From Clostridia bacterium (GTDB lineage: Bacteria; Bacillota; Clostridia; Lachnospirales; Lachnospiraceae): a stretch of 64,000 bases of DNA. The notes below the pieces were generated by a model. That model saw nothing but the letters and a program-made list of their open reading frames with translations, did no database searches and was not told the DNA's origin. The DNA lies in the NCBI GenBank assembly GCA_003246295.1, contig QKAS01000051.1, forward strand, positions 1 through 64,000, read 5' to 3'. A program made the translations under genes and the position numbers. Shown here piece after piece: positions 17,343-25,279 of this stretch; the first letter of the stretch is position 1; every line of letters starts with the position of its first letter.

Positions 17343-18062
17343 ATGAATCAGAGTGATATAATGACCTTAAAAAAATGGATAAATGAGAGCAGTAATATTG
17401 TCTTTTTTGGAGGCGCAGGGGTATCGACTGAAAGTGGAATACCAGATTTCAGAAGTACTGACGGCCTCTATCATATGGAATATGATCAGCCTCCGGAGAC
17501 AATTCTAAGTCATACCTATTATAAGAATCATAGAAATGAATTTTTTAGATTTTATAAAAACAAGATGATCTATAAAGATGCGGTACCGAATTCTGCACAT
17601 AAGGTTCTTGCACGACTTGAGGATGAAGGAAAATTAAAAGCTGTGATTACGCAAAATATAGATGGACTTCATCAGGTGGCTGGTAGCAAAGAAGTACTTG
17701 AGCTTCATGGAAGCGTGTTGAGAAATTTCTGTGAAATATGCAGAAAGAATTACACAATGGAAGAGATTATGGTACAAAAAGGTGCGCCAGTCTGTAGCTG
17801 CGGTGGCATGATTAAGCCTGATGTTGTATTATATGAAGAAGCACTCGATCATAATATAATAAATAAAGCAGTAAAGTATATAGAAAATGCAGAGGTATTG
17901 GTTGTAGGAGGTACTTCGCTTTCAGTTTATCCGGCAGCGGGCTTAATTGATTACTTTAGAGGAAACAAACTGATTCTGATAAATAAAACACCTACACCAC
18001 AGGATCAAAGAGCAGGATTGGTTATTTATGGTAGCATCGGCGAAATATTAAGTATGGTATAG
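17343..18062 (+). CDS. cobB: NAD-dependent protein deacetylase (sirtuin)
   Basis: A 239-aa SIR2 family protein. The NAD-binding loop GAGVSTESGIPDFRS is at about 24-38, the NID motif in TQNIDGLH at 103-110 and the catalytic His122 in LELHGS. A zinc module is formed by Cys130, Cys133, Cys151 and Cys153, with a short C-x-C second half. Length is usual for bacterial sirtuins. It removes acetyl or longer acyl groups from lysines using NAD+. Here it has its own promoter, 48 nt before DUF951. Confidence 0.95.
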   Translation: MNQSDIMTLKKWINESSNIVFFGGAGVSTESGIPDFRSTDGLYHMEYDQPPETILSHTYYKNHRNEFFRFYKNKMIYKDAVPNSAHKVLARLEDEGKLKAVITQNIDGLHQVAGSKEVLELHGSVLRNFCEICRKNYTMEEIMVQKGAPVCSCGGMIKPDVVLYEEALDHNIINKAVKYIENAEVLVVGGTSLSVYPAAGLIDYFRGNKLILINKTPTPQDQRAGLVIYGSIGEILSMV

Positions 18063-18109
18063 ATAATACTGATTTGTAAATAGAACATCGTCAGTGAAGA
18101 AGGAGAGTT

Positions 18110-18307
18110 ATGTCAATGGAATATCAGGTTGGCGATATTGTAAAGCTTAAAAAACCACATCCGTGTGGAAGTCATGAATGGGAAGTTTTAAGAGTTGGTG
18201 CAGACTTCAGACTAAAGTGTATAGGTTGTGGACATCAAGTTATGGTTGCAAGAAAGTTGGTTGAAAAAAATACCAGGGGAATTAGAAAAAAGGAGACATT
18301 ATCATGA
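18110..18307 (+). CDS. DUF951 family protein
   Basis: A 65-aa protein beginning YQVGDIVKLKKPHPCGSHEWEV, then LKCIGCGHQVMV. This is the complete DUF951 pattern, with Cys and His residues that could bind a metal. Its role is not established; it is widespread in Firmicutes and often near rpsF or ychF. GAAGGAGAG precedes ATG 18110. Its last four bases overlap the start of the Mrp gene. Confidence 0.92.
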   Translation: MSMEYQVGDIVKLKKPHPCGSHEWEVLRVGADFRLKCIGCGHQVMVARKLVEKNTRGIRKKETLS

Positions 18308-19167
18308 CAGAAGAAAAAAATCAGGAAAGCTGCGGTGTAAGCGGATGTTCTAAAGATTCCTGTGAAGGTTGCAGCAGTCAGAATCAAAGTCATTCAGTTC
18401 CGGATTTCAGAGTGAATCAGAATGCAAAGAGTAATGTAAAAAAAGTCATAGGAATCGTGAGTGGAAAAGGTGGCGTTGGGAAGTCACTTGTTACAGGGAT
18501 GCTTGCAGTTTCCATGAGTAAAAATAATAAAAAAGTCGGGATACTTGATGCAGATATAACAGGTCCTTCCATTCCTAAAATGTTTGGAATTCATGAAAAA
18601 GCAATTGCAGATGAAACGGGAATTATTCCGTTGCTTACAAGAAATCAGATGAAAGTCATGTCAGTCAATCTTCTGCTTGAAGATGAAGAAGCACCTGTAA
18701 TCTGGAGAGGGCCGGTGTTAGCAAATGCAGTAAAACAATTCTGGTCAGATGTAAATTGGGGTGAATTGGATTATTTATTTATTGATATGCCGCCAGGAAC
18801 GGGTGATGTACCGCTTACTGTATTTCAATCTATTCCGCTTGATGGGATAGTCATTGTAACGTCGCCACAGGATTTGGTTTCAATGATTGTCAAAAAAGCG
18901 TATTATATGGCAATGCAGATGAATATTCCAGTTCTGGGAATGATTGAAAATATGAGCTACGTAACATGTCCGGATTGTGGCAAAGAAATTAATTTATTTG
19001 GTGAAAGTAATCTGGATGAAATTGCAGCTGAAACAGGACTTGAAATTCTGGGAAGAATTCCTATTGATACAGCAATTACGGGATTGATCAATCAAGAGCG
19101 TTTTGAAGAATTTAATGGTAATTTTCTCCAAAATGCAGTAGAAATCATGGAAAAAAGCTTGTATTAA
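18304..19167 (+). CDS. mrp: Mrp/NBP35-type Fe-S carrier ATPase
   Basis: A 287-aa P-loop ATPase. The deviant Walker A GKGGVGKS is at about 54-61, and the Cys pair C-P-D-C (Cys222 and Cys225) is where these proteins bind a bridging [4Fe-4S] cluster at the dimer interface. The N-terminus has a short cysteine-rich stretch with five Cys within residues 10-23, seen in many clostridial members. It is expected to carry and deliver Fe-S clusters, which suits a cell rich in Fe-S enzymes (PflA, ferredoxin). It is coupled to DUF951 by the 4-nt overlap. Confidence 0.93.
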   Translation: MTEEKNQESCGVSGCSKDSCEGCSSQNQSHSVPDFRVNQNAKSNVKKVIGIVSGKGGVGKSLVTGMLAVSMSKNNKKVGILDADITGPSIPKMFGIHEKAIADETGIIPLLTRNQMKVMSVNLLLEDEEAPVIWRGPVLANAVKQFWSDVNWGELDYLFIDMPPGTGDVPLTVFQSIPLDGIVIVTSPQDLVSMIVKKAYYMAMQMNIPVLGMIENMSYVTCPDCGKEINLFGESNLDEIAAETGLEILGRIPIDTAITGLINQERFEEFNGNFLQNAVEIMEKSLY

Positions 19168-19206
19168 TAGAAGTGGTATGCTATCATAGATATCTGTGAT
19201 ATAAAG

Positions 19207-19250
19207 AATGCCGTATTTCGGCATTACATTCCTTGCTCTTCTAATCAAGG
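19207..19250 (+). promoter_or_regulatory. Two tandem hairpins in the rpsF leader
   Basis: AATGCCG/CGGCATT (19207-19225) and CCTTG/CAAGG (19231-19250) lie directly before the rpsF RBS, without a T run. S6:S18-binding leaders are known in other bacteria; I cannot show that this is one. Confidence 0.35.
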
Positions 19251-19279
19251 AGGGCCAGAGACCAAAAGGAGGTAACAAA

Positions 19280-19570
19280 ATGAACAAGTATGAATTAGCC
19301 GTTGTTGTAAGTGCTAAAATCGAAGACGATGAAAGAGCAGCTACTTTAGAAAAAGTAAAAAGCTACGTTGAACGTTTCGGTGGACAAATTACAAACGTGG
19401 ATGAATGGGGTAAGAAGAGATTAGCTTACGAAGTTCAGAAGATGAAAGAAGCTTTTTATTATTTCATCAAATTCGATGCTGAACCTACTGTTCCAGCGGA
19501 AATCGAAAGCCGTATCCGCATTATGGACAATGTGATCAGATATTTGTGCGTACGACAGGACGAAGCTTAA
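19280..19570 (+). CDS. rpsF: 30S ribosomal protein S6
   Basis: A 96-aa protein starting MNKYELAVVV, with DEWGKKRLAYEVQK and FYYFIKFDAE, the complete S6 ferredoxin-like fold. I chose ATG 19280 because AAAGGAGG lies 7 nt upstream and S6 proteins begin there; the open frame extends 24 codons further without support. S6 binds S18 and 16S rRNA in the 30S platform. It starts the conserved rpsF-ssb-rpsR operon. Confidence 0.98.
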   Translation: MNKYELAVVVSAKIEDDERAATLEKVKSYVERFGGQITNVDEWGKKRLAYEVQKMKEAFYYFIKFDAEPTVPAEIESRIRIMDNVIRYLCVRQDEA

Positions 19571-19584
19571 GATAAGGAGAACGT

Positions 19585-20022
19585 ATGAACAAAGTAATTC
19601 TTATGGGGCGTTTGACAAGGGATCCAGAGGTAAGATATTCTCAGGGTGACAATGCAATGGCAATTGCAAGATATACAATCGCAGTTGATCGCAGATTTAA
19701 CAGAAACAGCGATGAAGCAACAGCGGACTTTATTGGTTGTGTAGCATTTGGTAAAGCTGGAGAATTTGCTGAAAAATATTTCCGCAAAGGAACCAAAGTA
19801 GCTATTTCTGGAAGAATTCAGACAGGAAGCTATACAAACAAAGAAGGTGTTAAAGTATATACTACAGATGTAGTAGTAGAAGACCAGGAATTTGCAGAAA
19901 GCAAAAATTCAGGTTCTGAAGGTGGATTTTCCGGCAATCAGGGTAGATCAGAGAATACATCCATTGGTGATGGATTCATGAATATTCCTGATGGAATAGA
20001 CGAAGAATTGCCATTCAACTAA
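19585..20022 (+). CDS. ssb: Single-stranded DNA-binding protein
   Basis: A 145-aa SSB. The OB-fold spans residues 1 to about 105 (MNKVILMGRLTRDPEVRYS, then VAFGKAGEFAEKYFRKG). A Gly/Ser/Asn-rich flexible region follows, ending in the acidic tip DEELPFN, which recruits replication and repair proteins. It protects single-stranded DNA in replication. It lies between rpsF and rpsR as in most Firmicutes. Confidence 0.98.
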   Translation: MNKVILMGRLTRDPEVRYSQGDNAMAIARYTIAVDRRFNRNSDEATADFIGCVAFGKAGEFAEKYFRKGTKVAISGRIQTGSYTNKEGVKVYTTDVVVEDQEFAESKNSGSEGGFSGNQGRSENTSIGDGFMNIPDGIDEELPFN

Positions 20023-20050
20023 TAATAAAATTTAGATAGGAGGCAATATT

Positions 20051-20314
20051 ATGGCTTATAATAGAGCAGAGAAGTCCGATTCTCCTATGAAGAGAAGAGG
20101 CGGAATGCGCAGAAGAAAGAAAGTTTGCGTATTTTGTGGAAAAGATAGTTCAATTGATTACAAAGATGTAAATAAATTAAAAAGATACGTATCTGAAAGA
20201 GGAAAAATTCTTCCTAGAAGAATCACAGGAAACTGTGCAAAACATCAGAGAGCTCTTACTGTAGCAATTAAAAGAGCACGTCACGTAGCACTGATGCCTT
20301 ATACAATGGATTAA
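20051..20314 (+). CDS. rpsR: 30S ribosomal protein S18
   Basis: An 87-aa basic protein with [30 protein letters not shown] and [15 protein letters not shown], diagnostic for S18. The Cys-containing form (CVFCGKD) belongs to the zinc-ligand-bearing version. It pairs with S6 on the small subunit. A strong terminator follows at once, so the operon ends here rather than running on into gdpP-rplI. Confidence 0.98.
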   Translation: MAYNRAEKSDSPMKRRGGMRRRKKVCVFCGKDSSIDYKDVNKLKRYVSERGKILPRRITGNCAKHQRALTVAIKRARHVALMPYTMD

Positions 20315-20319
20315 TCAGT

Positions 20320-20356
20320 AACCCGTCATTACTAGTAGTAATGACGGGTTTTTTTT
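20320..20356 (+). terminator. Terminator of rpsF-ssb-rpsR
   Basis: A perfect 14-bp stem (20320-20333 and 20337-20350) with a 3-nt loop is followed by eight T. Confidence 0.95.
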
Positions 20357-20453
20357 AAGCAAAGAGGAATTACTTGAATACAATAAGCAAAGAGGGTAAT
20401 ATTATTTTATGATTTACATAATACAGATAACATTAGATTAGGAGGATGAAACT

Positions 20454-21278
20454 ATGATTCAATGGATTTCTCAATTTGGGCAGATTGAACAGGCGCTAAT
20501 TGCTACTATGTTTACATGGAGTGTAACTGCGCTGGGTGCTTCACTTGTATTCTTTTTTAAAGTAATCAATAAGAAAATATTAAATGGTATGCTGGGTTTT
20601 GCGGCAGGGGTTATGATTGCAGCTAGCTTTTGGTCGCTACTTGCACCGAGTATTGAGATGGCAGAAGAACTTGGACAAGTAGCATTTATTACAGCTTCGA
20701 GCGGTTTTATGCTTGGAGGAATATTTCTCTACCTGGTTGATAAATTTATGCCGCATTTACATATGGGTCTCGAAACAAAAGAGGCAGAAGGAATTAAAAC
20801 AAATCTACAAAGAAGTATTTTACTTGTCTTGGCAATCACATTACATAATATACCTGAAGGGCTTGCGGTAGGTGTGGCTTTTGGTGCTGTTTCGGCTGGG
20901 ATTGGCTCAACAGCTTCGTTAGCAGGTGCGGTTGCTCTTGCAATAGGAATAGGCTTGCAAAACTTTCCAGAAGGAGCAGCTGTTTCTATACCGTTACGAA
21001 GAGAAGGATTTAGCAGAAAAAAAGCATTTTTGTATGGACAGGCATCTGGCCTTGTTGAACCCATTGCGGGCGTGATAGGAGCTTATACCGTTGTAAGAAT
21101 GCAGCATCTTTTACCATATGCATTAGCGTTTGCAGCAGGAGCGATGATATATGTTGTGGTTGAGGAACTGATACCGGAGGCACAAAGGGAAGAAGGCGGT
21201 TCCAAAACAGATATTGCTACAATAGGGTGTATGGTTGGATTCTCAATTATGATGATTTTAGATGTCGCATTAGGCTAA
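20454..21278 (+). CDS. ZIP family metal transporter
   Basis: A 274-aa membrane protein with about eight segments. The metal-path motifs in the fourth and fifth segments are [14 protein letters not shown] and [15 protein letters not shown], characteristic of bacterial ZIP proteins; in the second, Gln replaces the usual His. A His-containing loop (HLHMGLE) links TM3 and TM4. It probably moves zinc or a related divalent ion into the cytoplasm. AGGAGGATG-type RBS precedes ATG 20454. It appears monocistronic. Confidence 0.92.
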   Translation: MIQWISQFGQIEQALIATMFTWSVTALGASLVFFFKVINKKILNGMLGFAAGVMIAASFWSLLAPSIEMAEELGQVAFITASSGFMLGGIFLYLVDKFMPHLHMGLETKEAEGIKTNLQRSILLVLAITLHNIPEGLAVGVAFGAVSAGIGSTASLAGAVALAIGIGLQNFPEGAAVSIPLRREGFSRKKAFLYGQASGLVEPIAGVIGAYTVVRMQHLLPYALAFAAGAMIYVVVEELIPEAQREEGGSKTDIATIGCMVGFSIMMILDVALG

Positions 21279-21417
21279 TTTCAAGGAATGAAATTTAGAT
21301 ACAAAATATAATCATAACAACTTATTGACTGACAAAACGAGTTTATTTGACAAATAGAAGTAAAAATTGTAAGCTGAATTTATAGAATTGACTGTAACAT
21401 GGGGAGGTAATATTTCT

Positions 21418-22590
21418 ATGAATACAATTACAGAATTAAGAAAATTTGTAGCACCTGAGATTATTATGGGTGTTGATGCAAGAATAATGATAGGAAGATA
21501 TATTGGTCATTTTGCCTCAAAAAGACCAATGATTGTAACGGATCGTAATTTAGAAGCACTGCCGTGGTTTGCTGATATTCTGTCTGAATTTGAAAAATAT
21601 GATATTTGCCCGGTTATATTTAATGATGTTACATCTAATCCAAGAGAATATGAAGTTATGCAGGGAGCAGAAATGTTTCTTGATTATAAATGTGATCTGA
21701 TCATTGCAATAGGTGGAGGCAGCCCGATTGATTGTGCGAAAGGAATCAGTATTGTGTCATCAAACGGAGGTGAAATCCTGGATTATGAGGGTGTTGATGA
21801 AATAAATTTACCAGGACCTCCACTGATCGCCATTCCGACAACTTCGGGTGCCTCTGCGGATGTATCCCAGTTTGCAATTATATGTGATACATCAAATTAT
21901 GTTAAAAAAGCAATTATTAGTAAGAAAGTAGTACCTGATCTGGCTTTAATTGATCCAGTTCCGCTTATGACAATGGATTTGTATCTAACGGCATGTACAG
22001 GAATGGATGCATTGACACATGCGATGGAAGCATATGTATCAAATGCAAATTCGCAACTAACGGATATTCATGCAATTGAAGCAATCCGTTTGATAAATGC
22101 GACGATTGAAGATGCAGTGAAACCAGATCGTACCATTGAAATCATGTATGAAATGATGCTGGGATCATTACACGCAGGGCTTGCTTTTTCGAATGCAAGT
22201 CTGGGTGCAGTACATGCAATGGCCCATAGTCTTGGAGGCCTTTTAGACCTTCCGCATGGTGAATGTAATAGTTTGTTATTAGAGCATGTTGTTAACCTTA
22301 ATTTTGAAGTCGCATCTGAAAAATATACAGAAATAGCAAAAGTGATGGGTTTGGATGTAGATGGACTTGGTCCGGAAGTCGTAAAAGAAAATCTTCTTAA
22401 TAGATTGAAAGTATTAAGAAAAAAGCTGGGTATAAATGATTATGCTATCGTGGAAGAATTGGATGATAAACTACTTGATAAGCTTGCAGAAGGTGCACTT
22501 TTAGATCCGTGCATTGTTACAAATCCAAGGATGCTTTCTCTAAAAGAGGTGACAACTGTTTATGGACAAATACTACGAAAAAAAAGATAG
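21418..22590 (+). CDS. ercA: ErcA-like iron-containing alcohol dehydrogenase (regulatory type)
   Basis: A 390-aa group III alcohol dehydrogenase. The NAD-binding segment is AIGGGSPIDCAKGI; the metal ligands include His266, His270 and His280 in VHAMAHSLGG and LPHGE. The start LRKFVAPEIIMG and the block TSGASADVSQFAII are characteristic of ErcA, a dehydrogenase-like regulatory protein described in Pseudomonas alcohol sensing, rather than of fermentative dehydrogenases. I start at ATG 21418, with GGGGAGG 10 nt upstream. Its 3' end overlaps the GGDEF/HD-GYP gene by 29 nt, so the two are co-expressed. It may sense an alcohol or aldehyde for its neighbour; direct enzymatic use is also possible. Confidence 0.75.
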   Translation: MNTITELRKFVAPEIIMGVDARIMIGRYIGHFASKRPMIVTDRNLEALPWFADILSEFEKYDICPVIFNDVTSNPREYEVMQGAEMFLDYKCDLIIAIGGGSPIDCAKGISIVSSNGGEILDYEGVDEINLPGPPLIAIPTTSGASADVSQFAIICDTSNYVKKAIISKKVVPDLALIDPVPLMTMDLYLTACTGMDALTHAMEAYVSNANSQLTDIHAIEAIRLINATIEDAVKPDRTIEIMYEMMLGSLHAGLAFSNASLGAVHAMAHSLGGLLDLPHGECNSLLLEHVVNLNFEVASEKYTEIAKVMGLDVDGLGPEVVKENLLNRLKVLRKKLGINDYAIVEELDDKLLDKLAEGALLDPCIVTNPRMLSLKEVTTVYGQILRKKR

Positions 22591-24040
22591 AAAAGCATTT
22601 ACAAGAGATGCAATTATAGGTTTGGGGGAGGATTCTTTTCGAAAAAATTATTATCCTGAATTGCAGGAGAAAATTATACGGCTGGAACGAGCGGTATCAA
22701 GTAACAGAGCACTGATAGCCGCAATACCTGATACGTTATTTATTTGTGGTCTGGATGGAGAGATTCACCCTATCTCTGATATAGGAAAGGAAGATCCACT
22801 TTCAGAGCTGATTTTTCAGGATAAAGATACACGAAACATACTAAGTGAAATGATCTCAGGGATGAAGGAAGAAATTGATTTTTTATCAAAAGAAATTGAA
22901 ATGATAAATGGTCAAAAGACCTATTATCTTGAGGCAAGATGCCAAAAGGCAGAATCTGGTGAGATATTGATTATCATTCGAAATATGACAGAACGTATTC
23001 TGCTTGAACGTAAACTACGATATCTTGTTGAGAGAGATGCACTGACCGGACTTCAAAGTCGAAGAAGTTTTGAAGAAAAGATGGAACGATATGTAAATAG
23101 ATATCATGAGAATCTGGCGATTGTATCAGTAGATATTAATGGATTAAAATTTATAAATGATACCTTAGGACACTATAATGGCGATTTAATGATTATAGAA
23201 GTGGCTGAAATTGTGTCACAGATTTTTGGGGAAATTGGGCTGGTTGCAAGAATTGGTGGAGACGAATTTGGAGTATTTATAGAAGATACAACGGAAAAAG
23301 AAATTGAAGTTTTATTAGAGAATATGAACATATTGGTTGATGCGCATAATAAGACGGCTGGGAACAGAGGCTTGTCACTTGCCTCGGGTTATGCATTTCA
23401 TAAGAAAGGATTTGTAAATACTGAATTTATATTTCAGGAAGCTGATAATAATATGTACCAGAATAAGCTTTTGAAAAAAGAAAGTATCAGAAGTACTTTT
23501 GTAAAAGCATTTATGAAAGCGCTGGAAGTAAAGGATTTTGTTTCTGAAGGACATGTATCGCGAATGGAACATCTAGCTGTTGTTATGGGGAAGGATTTAA
23601 AACTTCATCAAGATCAGATGGACAGATTGGTATTGCTTACCAAATTTCATGATATAGGTAAAATAGGAATCCCAGATGCAATACTGAAAAAACCTGCAGC
23701 ACTCGATGACACGGAATGGAAAGTCATGAAAACACATACTTCAATAGGAGAAAGAATTGCATTGGAAGCAGCAGAGATAAGAGATATTGCACACCTAATA
23801 TTAAAACATCATGAAAGATGGGATGGTCAGGGATATCCACTAGGAATTGCAGGTCAGGAGATACCGATTGAATGCAGGATTCTATCGATTGTTGATACAT
23901 TTGATGCAATGACGAATGACAGGCCATATAGAAATGCAATGTCTGTTGAAGATTCAAGGAGAGAGATTCAAAAATGTAGTGGAACCCAGTTTGATCCGGA
24001 CTTGGTAGATGTCTTTATGAAGGTAACAGGAACATATTAA
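22562..24040 (+). CDS. PAS-like, GGDEF and HD-GYP cyclic-di-GMP protein
   Basis: A 492-aa soluble protein. Residues about 40-155 look like a PAS-type sensor (AIPDTLFICGLDGEI, and the exit helix ILIIIRNMTERILLERKL). A GGDEF domain follows with an intact GGDEF at 232-236 and no RxxD inhibition site at the usual position. The HD-GYP domain has His363-Asp364 (HDIGKIGIPD), LKHHERWDGQGYP and GYP at 424-426. It therefore carries both synthesis and breakdown modules for c-di-GMP. It overlaps the ErcA-like gene, suggesting that the dehydrogenase feeds a redox or alcohol signal into this protein. A terminator follows. Confidence 0.92.
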   Translation: MDKYYEKKDRKAFTRDAIIGLGEDSFRKNYYPELQEKIIRLERAVSSNRALIAAIPDTLFICGLDGEIHPISDIGKEDPLSELIFQDKDTRNILSEMISGMKEEIDFLSKEIEMINGQKTYYLEARCQKAESGEILIIIRNMTERILLERKLRYLVERDALTGLQSRRSFEEKMERYVNRYHENLAIVSVDINGLKFINDTLGHYNGDLMIIEVAEIVSQIFGEIGLVARIGGDEFGVFIEDTTEKEIEVLLENMNILVDAHNKTAGNRGLSLASGYAFHKKGFVNTEFIFQEADNNMYQNKLLKKESIRSTFVKAFMKALEVKDFVSEGHVSRMEHLAVVMGKDLKLHQDQMDRLVLLTKFHDIGKIGIPDAILKKPAALDDTEWKVMKTHTSIGERIALEAAEIRDIAHLILKHHERWDGQGYPLGIAGQEIPIECRILSIVDTFDAMTNDRPYRNAMSVEDSRREIQKCSGTQFDPDLVDVFMKVTGTY

Positions 24041-24062
24041 AAACTTAGTATTCATTTAACAT

Positions 24063-24090
24063 AAAATCTGCCCATGTGGCAGATTTTTTT
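24063..24090 (+). terminator. Terminator after the GGDEF/HD-GYP gene
   Basis: AAAATCTGCC (24063-24072) pairs with GGCAGATTTT (24078-24087), followed by a T run to 24090. Confidence 0.9.
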
Positions 24091-24132
24091 GAAACCAAAT
24101 TTCGTAGATTGTAAATTTCGTAGATACTAAAT

Positions 24133-24161
24133 TTGAAGTTTGAAGGAGGATATGTTATAAT
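24133..24161 (+). promoter_or_regulatory. Promoter of the second diguanylate cyclase
   Basis: TTGAAG (24133-24138), a 17-nt spacer and TATAAT (24156-24161). The leader to the start codon is about 90 nt. It may also serve gdpP-rplI-dnaB. Confidence 0.6.
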
Positions 24162-24254
24162 CGGAGTAGTTTTTTGTAGTCGAAATAGTGAAAAACAGTA
24201 TTTTTATCACATATTTTATAACATGCATTACCGTGTAGTGTAGAGGTGGCTGAG

Positions 24255-25262
24255 ATGATGTTCGATTATGACTGTTACAAAGGTTCTCCAGAGAATATTA
24301 AAGATGTTGTTTTAGAGGAAAATAGAATTCTCACAAGAAAACTTGCAGAATCCCAGCAAAGTTTTGAATTACTTAAGTTGGTTCATTTTGACAGAAGCAT
24401 CAATCTTGAAAAATTGAATGATATTATCATAGGTTGCACAGGTTGCCTTCATTCTATGATGGTATATCGAGGCATGATATTAAGTAATCTGAAACCTGAA
24501 GATAGTATATACCAGCAGATTCTAAGCCAGATTGATGATTTAACGCAAGGAGACGGGCTGACGGTATTTGATAAATTATTTGAGGATATCACTGTAATGT
24601 GCTACCCGGTCTCGGTTTCACAGATTAATCAGGAGCAGGACGAAAAAATATATATTATATTGATGTTTCCAAAGAGACTCGTCAATTGTGAAGTAAAAGA
24701 CTTTGTAACTTCATTTATGCTTGTTAATGATGTTCTGGTTAATATTGTAATCAGCAGAGAAAAAATGGTAAGGCTTATTGAAACAGATCCTTTGACAAAA
24801 TTATTGAATCGAAGTTCATGGAATAGTACATTGGAAACAATTGTAAGACATCCTGATTCATTTTTTATTTTATTTATTGATTTGGATAAGTTTAAGATAA
24901 TCAATGATACCTATGGTCATCAGACAGGAGATGAAATACTAAAAGAAACAGGTCATTGGCTTCGATCGGTATTCAGAGAGGATGACAGAGTATTTCGTCT
25001 GGGTGGAGATGAATTTGCGGTTACTGGTAAAATCAATCCAGAGAGTGCGGAAGGATTTTATACAAAAATACAGACTTTAAACGAACAGTTTACCAAAGCA
25101 CTATGGAGTAAACTCCAAATTGAAGCGACAATTTCAATTGGTGCTTTATTTACGAAAAATGCTGAAGACAAAGACAGCCTTTATTTACGCGTTGACAGAC
25201 TTCTTTACAAATCAAAGGAAAAGGGCAGAAACACAGTAAGTGCTGAATCGGATTTTGCCTGA
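24255..25262 (+). CDS. GGDEF diguanylate cyclase
   Basis: A protein of about 335 aa. An N-terminal part (1 to about 165) of unrecognised sensory type with hydrophobic strands but no clear membrane segment precedes a GGDEF domain with GGDEF at 250-254. The inhibitory site RxxD is present as REDD at 241-244, five residues before the active loop, so product feedback is expected. I chose ATG 24255, with GAGG 8 nt upstream, over GTG 24246. It should make c-di-GMP from GTP. It ends 17 nt before gdpP, so two nucleotide second messengers are handled from neighbouring genes. Confidence 0.92.
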   Translation: MMFDYDCYKGSPENIKDVVLEENRILTRKLAESQQSFELLKLVHFDRSINLEKLNDIIIGCTGCLHSMMVYRGMILSNLKPEDSIYQQILSQIDDLTQGDGLTVFDKLFEDITVMCYPVSVSQINQEQDEKIYIILMFPKRLVNCEVKDFVTSFMLVNDVLVNIVISREKMVRLIETDPLTKLLNRSSWNSTLETIVRHPDSFFILFIDLDKFKIINDTYGHQTGDEILKETGHWLRSVFREDDRVFRLGGDEFAVTGKINPESAEGFYTKIQTLNEQFTKALWSKLQIEATISIGALFTKNAEDKDSLYLRVDRLLYKSKEKGRNTVSAESDFA

Positions 25263-25279
25263 ATATATGAGGGATAGGA

